Positions 1-8,227 of a stretch of 10,493 bases of DNA are shown here, piece by piece (the stretch's first letter is position 1; each line of letters opens with the position of its first letter). Below the pieces are notes generated by a model. It saw only the letters and a list, made by a program, of their open reading frames with translations. It did no database searches and was not told where the DNA came from. The position numbers were made by a program, and so were the translations under genes. Source of the stretch: Desulfomicrobium sp. (GTDB lineage: Bacteria; Desulfobacterota; Desulfovibrionia; Desulfovibrionales; Desulfomicrobiaceae); NCBI GenBank assembly GCA_003542385.1, contig DPKT01000109.1, positions 1 through 10,493 of the forward strand. The letters are read 5' to 3'.

Positions 1-180
1 CGCAAGGACGAGGTCCGCTTCGTCGGCTGCGGGCCGGAAGATCCGCGTCGTGGTGGCGCAGGCCACTCGCAGGCCGCGCTCACCCAGTTCACGGGCCAGG
101 CGGAACATGGCCGTGGTCTTGCCGCCGGCCCCGACGATGCTCAGAAGGCCGGCGGCGGGCAGATCCAGGGCGAAAGCCAT
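1..180 (-). CDS. yqeC: YqeC, selenium-dependent molybdenum hydroxylase accessory protein (N-terminal 60 residues, cut by window edge)
   Basis: These are the first 60 codons of a protein that runs off the left edge. It opens with a P-loop, GAGGKTT at residues 17-23, followed by an amphipathic helix and a strand ending in TTTRIF (43-48) and a proline. This arrangement is typical of the YqeC family (putative selenium-dependent hydroxylase accessory protein), small nucleotide-binding proteins found beside selenium-dependent molybdenum hydroxylases. Their biochemical role is not settled; maturation or selenation of the Mo cofactor is the usual inference. I chose the ATG at 180 because an AAGGG-type ribosome binding site sits about 8 bases upstream. 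In-frame starts at 198 (ATG) and 210 (GTG) are possible but less well placed. The gene follows yqeB after 32 bases and shares its operon. Only the nucleotide-binding end is visible, so the call rests on that motif pattern plus the neighbouring yqeB. Confidence 0.82.
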   Translation of the reverse strand, partial: MAFALDLPAAGLLSIVGAGGKTTAMFRLARELGERGLRVACATTTRIFRPAADEADLVLA

Positions 181-212
181 GGTGTCCGCCCTTCTCATGG
201 GTGCGGGCACGC

Positions 213-1013
213 TCAATTGTAGACCCTCATGATGCACTCCAGCACCGCCCCACCCAGGGCGCGGCCCTTGTCGGAGATAGTGTGCAGGTAGGACGCGTCG
301 CCGCGCGGGTCGATGTCCCCGAGTTTGAGGCCCTGGGGCACGTGGCCGTTGGGCCGGATCTGTCCGCGCAGGAGCCCGGAGATCTCGGCCGTGACCGGTA
401 CGCCGTCGACCCTGCCCAGAACCTGGCCCTTGCCGACCATGTCCCCGAGGCTGCATTCCCAGACCAGCTTGCCGGAAACGGGCGCCCGCAGGACGCGTTC
501 CTTCGAGACCCCGCCGATAGTGCCGGGGGTACCCGTGTTCGGCGCGGCGCATCCCGCAGTGATGATGCGCCCCAGGTCATGGCCGCGGTTGGTTTCGACG
601 ACGAGGTGCGCGTCTTGTCCGGCCTCGAAGCCCGGCCCGAGGCCGATGACCAGCGGCGCGTCGTTCAGGCGCGTGCCCAGGTTGCGCTTGGCGATGATGG
701 CGTCCACGAGCACATCGGGCCGGATGGCGTCCAGGCTCCGCCATTCGGGGTCCACCAGTATGGGCACCTCACCCGCGGCCCAGGCCGCCTCAACCTGTTC
801 CGGCCCGTCGATTCGCACGCCGCGCACGTCCTCGACCATGCAGGCTCCGTCGTGCACGGCCTCGCAGAAACTGACCGTGCGCCGCACGGCCAGTGGGTGC
901 GCCGTCTCCAGGATGACGATGCGGCGCAGCCGCGCGTGGTGCAGGCGCCAGACGATTGCCGAGGCCATTTCACCGCCGCTCTTGATGGCGATGACCCGTT
1001 CGTTCAGGTTCAT
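213..1013 (-). CDS. yqeB: YqeB, EF2563-family selenium-dependent molybdenum hydroxylase system protein
   Basis: This is a 266-residue protein, a normal length for the YqeB/EF2563 family, whose genes track selenium-dependent molybdenum hydroxylases. The N-terminus reads VIAIKSGGEMASAIVWRL (residues 7-24), a Rossmann-like glycine-rich start. It is followed by the family signature around LETAHPLAVRRTVSFCEAV (35-53) and VEDV (60-63). The C-terminal part (about 173-225) contains APVSGKL, a GD.V.KGQ.LG turn and a second ISGLLRG turn. That looks like a barrel-sandwich (lipoyl-like) fold. The exact reaction is unknown; the family is thought to help make or insert the labile selenium-containing Mo cofactor. 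I set the start at the ATG at 1013 because AGGAGG lies 4 bases upstream and residues before it have shadow-frame composition. It sits between nfnB (50-base gap with a hairpin) and yqeC (32-base gap). Confidence 0.88.
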   Translation of the reverse strand: MNLNERVIAIKSGGEMASAIVWRLHHARLRRIVILETAHPLAVRRTVSFCEAVHDGACMVEDVRGVRIDGPEQVEAAWAAGEVPILVDPEWRSLDAIRPDVLVDAIIAKRNLGTRLNDAPLVIGLGPGFEAGQDAHLVVETNRGHDLGRIITAGCAAPNTGTPGTIGGVSKERVLRAPVSGKLVWECSLGDMVGKGQVLGRVDGVPVTAEISGLLRGQIRPNGHVPQGLKLGDIDPRGDASYLHTISDKGRALGGAVLECIMRVYN

Positions 1014-1036
1014 GCCGCCTCCTCGTGGTTCGGGAA

Positions 1037-1059
1037 CGGGGGAGGACCGCCCTCCCCCG
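1037..1059 (-). other. Intercistronic hairpin between nfnB and yqeB
   Basis: A perfect 9-bp inverted repeat (CGGGGGAGG and CCTCCCCCG) with a 5-base loop lies 4 bases past the nfnB stop codon. On the minus-strand transcript it is followed by UUCCCGAACC, which is not a U-tract, so it does not look like a classic rho-independent terminator. It could act as a weak attenuator, an RNA stability element, or a processing boundary that lowers expression of the accessory genes relative to nfnAB. The structure is seen directly; the role is inference. Confidence 0.55.
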
Positions 1060-1063
1060 GTTG

Positions 1064-2461
1064 TCACCAGCCCCAGGTCAGGTATTCGTGGATGGAGTCC
1101 GCGGCCTTGCGTCCCGCGCCCATGGCCAGGATGACCGTGGCCGCGCCGGTGACGATGTCGCCGCCGGCCCAGACCCCTTTCTTGCCCGTCTTGCCCGTTT
1201 CGGCATTGGCCGTGACATAGCCCCACTTGTTGAGGGGCAGGTCCGGCGTTGAGCGGGTCAGCAGCGGGTTGGCTCCGGCGCCGATGGCCACGATGGCCAG
1301 GTCGCACTCGACGACGAACTCCGATCCGGGCACCTCCACCGGCCGCCTGCGGCCAGAGGTGTCAGGCTCACCCAGTTCCATGCGGATGCACTCGATGCCC
1401 GTCAGGCGCCCCTTGTCGTCGCCCAGATAGCGCACCGGGTTGCACAGCAGTTCGAAGTTGAGCCCCTCCTCCTCGGCGTGGTGGATCTCGGCCTTGCGGG
1501 CCGGCATCTCGTCGCGGGAACGGCGGTAGACCAGGCTGACCCTGTCCGCGCCCAGGCGCATGGCCGTGCGCGCGCTGTCCATGGCCACGTTGCCGCCGCC
1601 CAGAACGGCCACTTGCTTGCCGCGCGGGATGGGCGTGTCCACCTCGGGGAAGAGGTAGGCCTTCATCAGGTTGGCCCGCGTCAGGTACTCGTTGGCCGAG
1701 AGCACGCCGACGAGGTTCTCGCCCGGGATGCGCATGAACTTGGGCAAGCCGGCGCCCACACCCAGGTACACGGCGTCGAAGCCCTGCTCGAAGAGCTCGT
1801 CCACGCTCACGGTGCGGCCCACGACCACGTCGCACTCGAGTTTCACGCCCTGGGCCTGCAGGCAGGACACCTCGGCGGCGACGATGTCCTTGGGCAGCCG
1901 GAATTCCGGGATGCCGTAGACGAGCACGCCGCCGGGCTTGTGGAAGGCCTCGAAGAGGCTGACCTCATGGCCCTTGAGAATCAGGTCGCTGGCCACGGTC
2001 AGGCCCGACGGCCCCGAGCCGACCACGGCCACGCGCTTGCCGGTGGCCGCGTCGCGGGACGGCAGTTCGCAGACATGGTGCTGCCGCTCCCAGTCGGCGG
2101 CGAATCGCTCCAGGTTGCCGATGGCCACGGCCTCGCCCTTGCGGCCCAGCAGGCAGTTGCCCTCGCACTGGACCTCCTGGGGGCAGACCCGGCCGCAGAC
2201 GGCCGGCAAGCTGTTGCGCTCCCAGATCTTGCCGATGGCCTTGTCGAAGTCGCCGGCGGCCATGTGCTTGATGAAACCGGGGATGTCGACGCCCACGGGG
2301 CAGCCCTGCACGCAGGCCGGGCTCTTGCACTGCAGGCAGCGCGAGGCTTCGGCCACGGCCTGTTCCGGGGTGTAGCCCAGGGGGACTTCCTCGAAGTTGC
2401 GGGCCCGGACCAGGGGCGGCTGCTCGGGCATGGCCTGTCGCGGGGTTTTGGCGGTGCTCAT
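1064..2461 (-). CDS. nfnB: NfnB-like large subunit of NADH-dependent ferredoxin:NADP+ oxidoreductase (GltD/GltA family)
   Basis: This 465-residue flavoprotein belongs to the glutamate synthase small-subunit family. The N-terminus holds eight cysteines in two groups (42, 45, 50, 54 and 89, 93, 99, 103), as needed for two [4Fe-4S] clusters. An FAD-binding GSGPSGL follows at 148-154. A second dinucleotide fold has GGGNVAMD at 288-295 and the basic stretch VYRRSRDEMPAR near 311-322, expected for NADP(H). The C-terminal FAD contact GGD is at 433-435. No glutamate synthase large subunit is present; the partner is the FNR-like gene immediately upstream, with which it overlaps by 4 bases (ATGA). That pairing identifies the electron-bifurcating NfnAB transhydrogenase, which in the family couples NADH and reduced ferredoxin oxidation to NADP+ reduction, reversibly, in the cytoplasm. 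The ATG at 2461 has AAGGAGG 6 bases upstream. In other selenium-hydroxylase clusters a related GltD-like protein, YgfK, occupies a similar place, so a dedicated redox role for this copy is possible. Confidence 0.87.
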   Translation of the reverse strand: MSTAKTPRQAMPEQPPLVRARNFEEVPLGYTPEQAVAEASRCLQCKSPACVQGCPVGVDIPGFIKHMAAGDFDKAIGKIWERNSLPAVCGRVCPQEVQCEGNCLLGRKGEAVAIGNLERFAADWERQHHVCELPSRDAATGKRVAVVGSGPSGLTVASDLILKGHEVSLFEAFHKPGGVLVYGIPEFRLPKDIVAAEVSCLQAQGVKLECDVVVGRTVSVDELFEQGFDAVYLGVGAGLPKFMRIPGENLVGVLSANEYLTRANLMKAYLFPEVDTPIPRGKQVAVLGGGNVAMDSARTAMRLGADRVSLVYRRSRDEMPARKAEIHHAEEEGLNFELLCNPVRYLGDDKGRLTGIECIRMELGEPDTSGRRRPVEVPGSEFVVECDLAIVAIGAGANPLLTRSTPDLPLNKWGYVTANAETGKTGKKGVWAGGDIVTGAATVILAMGAGRKAADSIHEYLTWGW

Positions 2462-3297
2462 GCGTTGCCTCCTTCTTCCCACTTGCAGCGCTCGTGGCTG
2501 CAGCGTTCCTGTTCGGTGTAGGCCCGCAGGCGCAGGATCAGCTCGTCGAAGTCGACCTGGTGCCCGTCGAATTCCGGCCCGTCCACGCAGCCGAACTTCG
2601 TCTCGCCGCCCACGGTCACGCGGCAGCCGCCGCACATGCCCGTGCCGTCGATCATGATCGGGTTGAGGCTGACCATGGTCGGCACGCCGTAATCCTTCGT
2701 CATGAGGGACACGAACTTCATCATCGGCACCGGCCCGATGGCCACGACCTGGTCCACGCCGCCTGCGTCGAGCTTCTCCTTCAGCACTTCGGTCACGAAA
2801 CCCTTGCGGCCGTAGGAGCCGTCGTCGGTGCAGACGTGCAGCTCGCCGGAGGCCAGTCCCATCTTCTCTTCAAGGATGAGCAGGTCCTTGTTGCGGGCGC
2901 CGATGATGGAGGTGACAGAGCAGCCGGCCTGCTTCATGCCGCGGGCGATGGGGTGCAGCACGGCCACGCCGGTGCCGCCGCCCACGCAGACCACCTTCTT
3001 TCCGGGCTCGATGTGCGTGGGCTGGCCCAGGGGGCCGATGACGTCCTGGTAGGCCTGGCCGACCTTCAGGCGCTTGAAGAGCTCCGTGCTTTTGCCCACG
3101 ACCATGTAGATGACGGTCACGGTTCCCTTGTCGGGATCGGTTTCGGCCATGGTCAGGGGGATGCGCTCCCCGTTCTCGTTGGCCTTCAGGATGAGGAACT
3201 GCCCCGGCCTGGCCTTGGCCGCGATGCGCGGGGCCTCGATCTCGTTGAGGATGACCGTGCCGCCGGCCATCTCCTCGCGGTTGACTATGGTGAACAT
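2458..3297 (-). CDS. nfnA: NfnA-like small subunit, FAD/NAD- and [2Fe-2S]-binding oxidoreductase
   Basis: This 279-residue protein is of the ferredoxin-NADP reductase / dihydroorotate dehydrogenase electron-transfer subunit type. The FAD contact RIPLT is at residues 45-49, the NAD-binding loop GGGTGVA at 107-112, and a second pyridine-nucleotide strand runs near AIGPVPMM (187-193). A [2Fe-2S] site lies at the C-terminal end with C222, C225 and C237. D217, just before the cysteines, stands where NfnA proteins are known to use an aspartate as fourth ligand. In NfnAB this subunit binds NAD(H) and the larger one binds NADP(H) and the bifurcating flavin. The start at 3297 is supported by AAGGA about 8 bases upstream; longer in-frame extension is shadow sequence. 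The gene begins 11 bases after the outer-membrane protein stop and overlaps nfnB by 4 bases, implying translational coupling. An older family name is sulfide dehydrogenase-like subunit; the context favours Nfn. Confidence 0.87.
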   Translation of the reverse strand: MFTIVNREEMAGGTVILNEIEAPRIAAKARPGQFLILKANENGERIPLTMAETDPDKGTVTVIYMVVGKSTELFKRLKVGQAYQDVIGPLGQPTHIEPGKKVVCVGGGTGVAVLHPIARGMKQAGCSVTSIIGARNKDLLILEEKMGLASGELHVCTDDGSYGRKGFVTEVLKEKLDAGGVDQVVAIGPVPMMKFVSLMTKDYGVPTMVSLNPIMIDGTGMCGGCRVTVGGETKFGCVDGPEFDGHQVDFDELILRLRAYTEQERCSHERCKWEEGGNA

Positions 3298-3308
3298 GGC
3301 TTCGTTCC

Positions 3309-4205
3309 TTAGAATGCTTTCATGATCATGAGGGTGGTCACGTTGCCCTGGGAGTTGACCTTGTTCTCGAACTCCCACAGGGACCGCAGGGACACGCCCA
3401 GGCCCCAGTCGGGCACGAAGACGCTGACTTCCGGGCCCACGGCGTAGGCCTCCTCGCGGTCGTCGGACGTGCCGGGGCCGCTGTCGTCCGTGACCTGCCA
3501 GCGGCAGTAGCCGGCCAGGCCCACGTCCCAGATCTTGGCCAAGGTTTTGCCCAGGCCCCACTCGAAGTGGAAGTCGTTGCCGTAGGTCACGTCCGTGTCC
3601 TCCTGCTCCGAGTGGATCTCGTAGCGGGACAGGATGGAGGCCGACCAGGTCCGGGCCTCGTCGAAATAGAGGGTCGCGCCGGCCGTGAGCATGCCGGTCC
3701 AGAAGCCCTTGCCGGGACTGGCCGGCTCGTCGTCCTCGAAATCGCCCGTGGGCAGGTACACGCCCACGCCCAGGGCCGCGTCGTACCGCGGACCGTGCCA
3801 GGCCAGGATGGCGGGCTCGATGAGGATGTCGCCCAGCCCGAACTCGTTGTCGTCGAAAAGCGTCATGCCGCCGGCCTTCATGGAGATGTCGGTGTAGACC
3901 AGGGGCACGCAGATGTCGGCCACGACGTTTGCGCCGAGGATCTCGATGTCCGAGGAGTACACGAGGCGGTTTACCAGGGCGTAGACGTTCACGTCGAAGT
4001 CGACGTCGATCTCGTCGCCGTGTTTGTCGCGCAGGTCGTCGGCCGTGTAGAAGAGGTTGTACATGCGCCAGTATAAGCCCTGCGGCGGAAGGGTCGCGGC
4101 CTTGATGCCCTCGGCGCCGTTCACGTAGTGCCCAGATCCGGCCAGGGCCGCCGATCCCGTCATCAGCAGGGCCGCCGTCACGGCGGCAAAGAGCAGTTTC
4201 TTCAT
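3309..4205 (-). CDS. Putative outer-membrane transporter, SphA / phenol-degradation MetA-like family
   Basis: This 298-residue protein has a clear Sec signal peptide: MKK, a hydrophobic stretch, then ALA|G with predicted cleavage after residue 22. The mature part has many alternating, aromatic-rich strands (for example ALGVGVYLPTGDF, FWTGMLTAGATLYFD, VGLAGYCRWQVTDD, VSVFVPDWGLGVSLRSLWEF) and ends in phenylalanine, as beta-barrel outer-membrane proteins do. Together with the GVYLPTGDF-type loop this resembles the family named for the meta-pathway of phenol degradation (SphA-like channels), often encoded beside catabolic enzymes for aromatic or hydrophobic compounds. The ATG at 4205 has GGAGGGG about 5 bases upstream. 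It sits inside a hydroxylase-redox operon, between the Mo subunit and nfnA, so a role in substrate entry is a reasonable inference. The transported compound cannot be read from the sequence. The family call is from memory of motif style, not a search. Confidence 0.7.
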   Translation of the reverse strand: MKKLLFAAVTAALLMTGSAALAGSGHYVNGAEGIKAATLPPQGLYWRMYNLFYTADDLRDKHGDEIDVDFDVNVYALVNRLVYSSDIEILGANVVADICVPLVYTDISMKAGGMTLFDDNEFGLGDILIEPAILAWHGPRYDAALGVGVYLPTGDFEDDEPASPGKGFWTGMLTAGATLYFDEARTWSASILSRYEIHSEQEDTDVTYGNDFHFEWGLGKTLAKIWDVGLAGYCRWQVTDDSGPGTSDDREEAYAVGPEVSVFVPDWGLGVSLRSLWEFENKVNSQGNVTTLMIMKAF

Positions 4206-4225
4206 GTCGCCCCTCCAGGGGGAAG

Positions 4226-4251
4226 CGGCGCAGGGGACCGCCCCTGCGCCG
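4226..4251 (-). other. Intercistronic hairpin between the Mo hydroxylase subunit and the outer-membrane gene
   Basis: A perfect inverted repeat, GGCGCAGGGG and CCCCTGCGCC, with a 4-base loop (extended by one further C-G pair to 11 bp) begins 6 bases past the Mo subunit stop codon. On the minus strand it is followed by CUUCCCCCUGG, with no U-tract, and then by the ribosome binding site of the next gene. It may be a partial terminator or an RNA end that protects the hydroxylase message, setting lower expression downstream. The stem is seen directly; the function is inferred. Confidence 0.6.
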
Positions 4252-4257
4252 TCGTGT

Positions 4258-6593
<2,336 letters not shown>

Positions 6594-6597
<4 letters not shown>

Positions 6598-7091
6598 AGC
6601 TCTCCTCCCTTGACCGCAGAGGCCCGAAGTTGACGCGCGGCGTCTTCCACCGCGTCCTCGATTTTGACGTAGCCGGTGCAGCGGCAGATGTTCCCGCCGA
6701 CCGCCTCGCGGATCTGCTCCTTGGAGGGGGACTTGTTCTTGTCCAGAAGGGCCTTGGCGGACATGATCATGCCCGGCGTGCAGAAGCCGCACTGCACGGC
6801 GCCCTTGTCGATGAAGCTCTGCTGCAGCGGGTGCAGGCCGCCCGGGCCCTCGACGCCTTCGATGGTCTGGATGTCCGCGCCCTGGGCGCGCATGGCCGGG
6901 ATGAGGCAGGCGTTCATGGCCTTGCCGTTGAAGATGATGGTGCACGCGCCGCACTCGCCCTTGCCGCAGCCGCGCTTGGTGCCCGTGAGGTGCATTTTCT
7001 CGCGCAGCACGTCGAGGAGCATCTCCGCGGGGGAGACGGCCATCTCGACGACCTCGCCGTTCAGTCGGAATGAAATGATCTGGTTCGGCAT
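6594..7091 (-). CDS. [2Fe-2S] small subunit of the xanthine dehydrogenase-family hydroxylase
   Basis: This 165-residue iron-sulfur subunit has two domains. A plant-ferredoxin-like fold carries C42, C47, C50 (motif GCGKGECGAC) and C62. A helical domain carries C101 and C104 (QCGFC) and C136 and C138 (NICRC). All eight expected ligands for two [2Fe-2S] clusters are present, so the wire from the Mo site to FAD should be intact. Length and architecture are normal for the family (CoxS/XdhC-type small subunits). Translation starts at 7091 with GGAGGAA about 5 bases upstream, 12 bases after the FAD subunit gene, and the stop overlaps the ATG of the Mo subunit. This arrangement supports equal production of the subunits. 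No twin-arginine or Sec signal is visible, so the complex should be cytoplasmic. Confidence 0.94.
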
Positions 7092-7103
7092 GTTCTTCCT
7101 CCG

Positions 7104-7973
7104 TTATGCTTTGCGGGCGTCTTCGACAGCCGCTTGAAGGACCCGTTCGACGAAAACGGGCAGGACTCCCATCCGGTATTCCTTGGAGCCGCGGATGGCG
7201 CTGCTGCGGAACATGGCCTGGTTGCGGGCCAGCTGTCCGGCTTCGGTCATGGTCGCGGCGGTGACCGGGGCGCCCTTGAGGAAGGCCTCGGCGTCCAGGG
7301 CATGCTGCGGACCGGCCCCTACGGGGGCGATGATGAGCCGCGCCCACTCGAATTTGTCGCCGTCGAGGGCGACCATGGCCGAGACGGCCAGCATCGGCAG
7401 GGCCAGGGCCTTGCGCTGCTCCATGCGCAGGTAGGCCGAACCCTGGTTCTTCTGCTTCACGGGAAATTTGACGTGGGTCACGACCTGGCAGCAGCTGTCG
7501 ATGCAGGACAGGCAGACGCCGGCGTACATGTCTTCCAGCGGCATGGACTGCATGCCCTCCTGCGTGGTCACCTCGGCCGTGGTTTCCAGGCAGGCCAGGG
7601 CCACGGCGGCGTCGGCGGCCGGGTTGCCGGTCACGATGTTGCCGATGATGGTGCCCATGTTGCGGATCTGCAGGGAGCCGACCTTGCGGCAGGCCTGGGC
7701 CAGGGCCGGGGCGTGCTGCAGGATGAGCTCGGACTTGGACGCCTGGGCGTGGGTCACGCTCGCGCCGATGCGGATGAACCCGTTCTCCTCCGTGATGTTC
7801 TTGAGTTCCGCGATCTGGGTCAGGTCGACCAGCACGTCGCAGGTGTTCTTGCCGTCCTGCAGCTCCAGCATCAGGTCCGTGCCGCCGGCGATGATCCGGG
7901 CCTTCCCCCTGTTGGTGCTGAGGACCGTGACCGCTTCGGATACGGTCGCCGGGAAAACGTAGTTTTGAACCAT
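7104..7973 (-). CDS. FAD-binding medium subunit of the xanthine dehydrogenase-family hydroxylase
   Basis: This 289-residue protein is of the CoxM/XdhB-type FAD domain family. The N-terminal FAD loop IIAGGTDLM is at residues 27-35 and the second FAD-binding stretch QIRNMGTIIGNIVTGNPAADAAVAL at about 102-126; the C-terminal CO-dehydrogenase flavoprotein domain follows. The subunit takes electrons from the [2Fe-2S] chain and hands them to an external acceptor, normally NAD+. Residues 154-162 carry four cysteines (C154, C157, C161, C162), where relatives that I recall usually have none. There is no long insertion of the 4-hydroxybenzoyl-CoA reductase type that carries a [4Fe-4S] cluster. It is the first gene of the operon: the ATG at 7973 has GGAGG 6 bases upstream and lies about 54 bases after a predicted sigma-54 transcription start. 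Confidence 0.92.
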   Translation of the reverse strand: MVQNYVFPATVSEAVTVLSTNRGKARIIAGGTDLMLELQDGKNTCDVLVDLTQIAELKNITEENGFIRIGASVTHAQASKSELILQHAPALAQACRKVGSLQIRNMGTIIGNIVTGNPAADAAVALACLETTAEVTTQEGMQSMPLEDMYAGVCLSCIDSCCQVVTHVKFPVKQKNQGSAYLRMEQRKALALPMLAVSAMVALDGDKFEWARLIIAPVGAGPQHALDAEAFLKGAPVTAATMTEAGQLARNQAMFRSSAIRGSKEYRMGVLPVFVERVLQAAVEDARKA

Positions 7974-8038
7974 AACTGTCCTCCGTGGTGTTTTCGAACG
8001 CGGCCGGGATGCCGGTGCCGAAATTCGATCCTTGTATA

Positions 8039-8053
8039 GGAAGGAACGTGCCA
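8039..8053 (-). promoter_or_regulatory. Candidate sigma-54 (-24/-12) promoter of the hydroxylase operon
   Basis: On the minus strand the sequence CTGGCACG, four bases, then TTCCT matches the sigma-54 consensus YTGGCACG-N4-TTGCW. The -24 element is perfect (8048-8053); the -12 element has one mismatch (C for G, 8039-8042), at a usually well-conserved position. Transcription would start near 8027, leaving a leader of about 54 bases before the ATG at 7973. The gene just upstream encodes a sigma-54 activator, which makes this the natural target. Confidence 0.72.
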
Positions 8054-8068
8054 GGTTGTATGACAGTG

Positions 8069-8078
8069 CAACATGTTG
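8069..8078. promoter_or_regulatory. 10-bp palindrome just upstream of the -24 element
   Basis: CAACATGTTG is a perfect 10-bp palindrome centred about 46 bases upstream of the predicted start, and a further GTTG lies 10 bases from its first CAAC on the promoter side. The position suits a repressor or auxiliary factor touching the sigma-54 polymerase complex rather than a distant enhancer. A perfect 10-mer can arise by chance, so the regulatory reading is tentative. Confidence 0.35.
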
Positions 8079-8100
8079 AAATATAGGAATGGAGCGGGCG

Positions 8101-8135
8101 AGAAAAGAAAAAGGCCATAACTTTTGTTATGGCCT
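8101..8135 (-). terminator. Rho-independent terminator of the two-component operon
   Basis: On the minus strand a 10-bp perfect stem, AGGCCATAAC and GTTATGGCCT, with an AAAA loop is followed directly by TTTTCTTTTCT. This is a textbook intrinsic terminator. It lies about 93 bases beyond the response-regulator stop and about 50 bases upstream of the -24 promoter element. It should end the kinase-regulator transcript and insulate the hydroxylase operon, making the latter dependent on its own promoter. Confidence 0.93.
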
Positions 8136-8183
8136 GGGTGAGGCGAGATGCAGTGGGAAAATCAATTCAGATCATGGTTTCGC

Positions 8184-8201
8184 ATAGATGGGGTCATCTA
8201 T
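8184..8201. promoter_or_regulatory. Candidate upstream activator site (18-bp inverted repeat)
   Basis: ATAGATG, four bases, CATCTAT forms a perfect 7-bp inverted repeat with no following U-tract. It lies between the regulator stop and the terminator, about 157-174 bases upstream of the predicted sigma-54 start, within the usual range for an enhancer bound by an NtrC-type dimer through its Fis-like helix-turn-helix. I see only one copy; many activators use two. The assignment is inference from position and symmetry. Confidence 0.5.
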
Positions 8202-8227
8202 TCCCCGGGTGCGGGTTATGCAAAAAG

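Noticed and set aside
201..1220. Long plus-strand open frame of 339 codons opposite yqeB
   Set aside because: It lies antisense to a well-supported gene, its composition is typical of the complementary frame of GC-rich coding DNA, and it has no recognisable motif.
1064..2461. NfnB as glutamate synthase small subunit
   Set aside because: No large glutamate synthase subunit is present and the overlapping partner is an FNR-like NfnA, so glutamate synthesis is unlikely.
7974..8038. Molybdenum cofactor riboswitch in the hydroxylase leader
   Set aside because: The leader is only about 54 bases and lacks the size and paired structure expected; only a short CCGG-N4-CCGG stem is seen.
8035..8088. 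Sigma-70 promoter using TATATT or TATACA as -10
   Set aside because: No reasonable -35 hexamer is found at 16-18 bases; TTGCAC is 27 bases from TATACA.
6598..8118. Upstream in-frame extension of the Mo subunit to 1286 residues
   Set aside because: The extra residues overlap the FeS and FAD genes and are Arg/Gly/Pro-rich shadow sequence; the ATG at 6597 has a good ribosome binding site and ATGA coupling.
8112..8135. Bidirectional terminator
   Set aside because: The U-rich tract exists only for minus-strand transcription; on the plus strand the stem is followed by GGGTGAGG.
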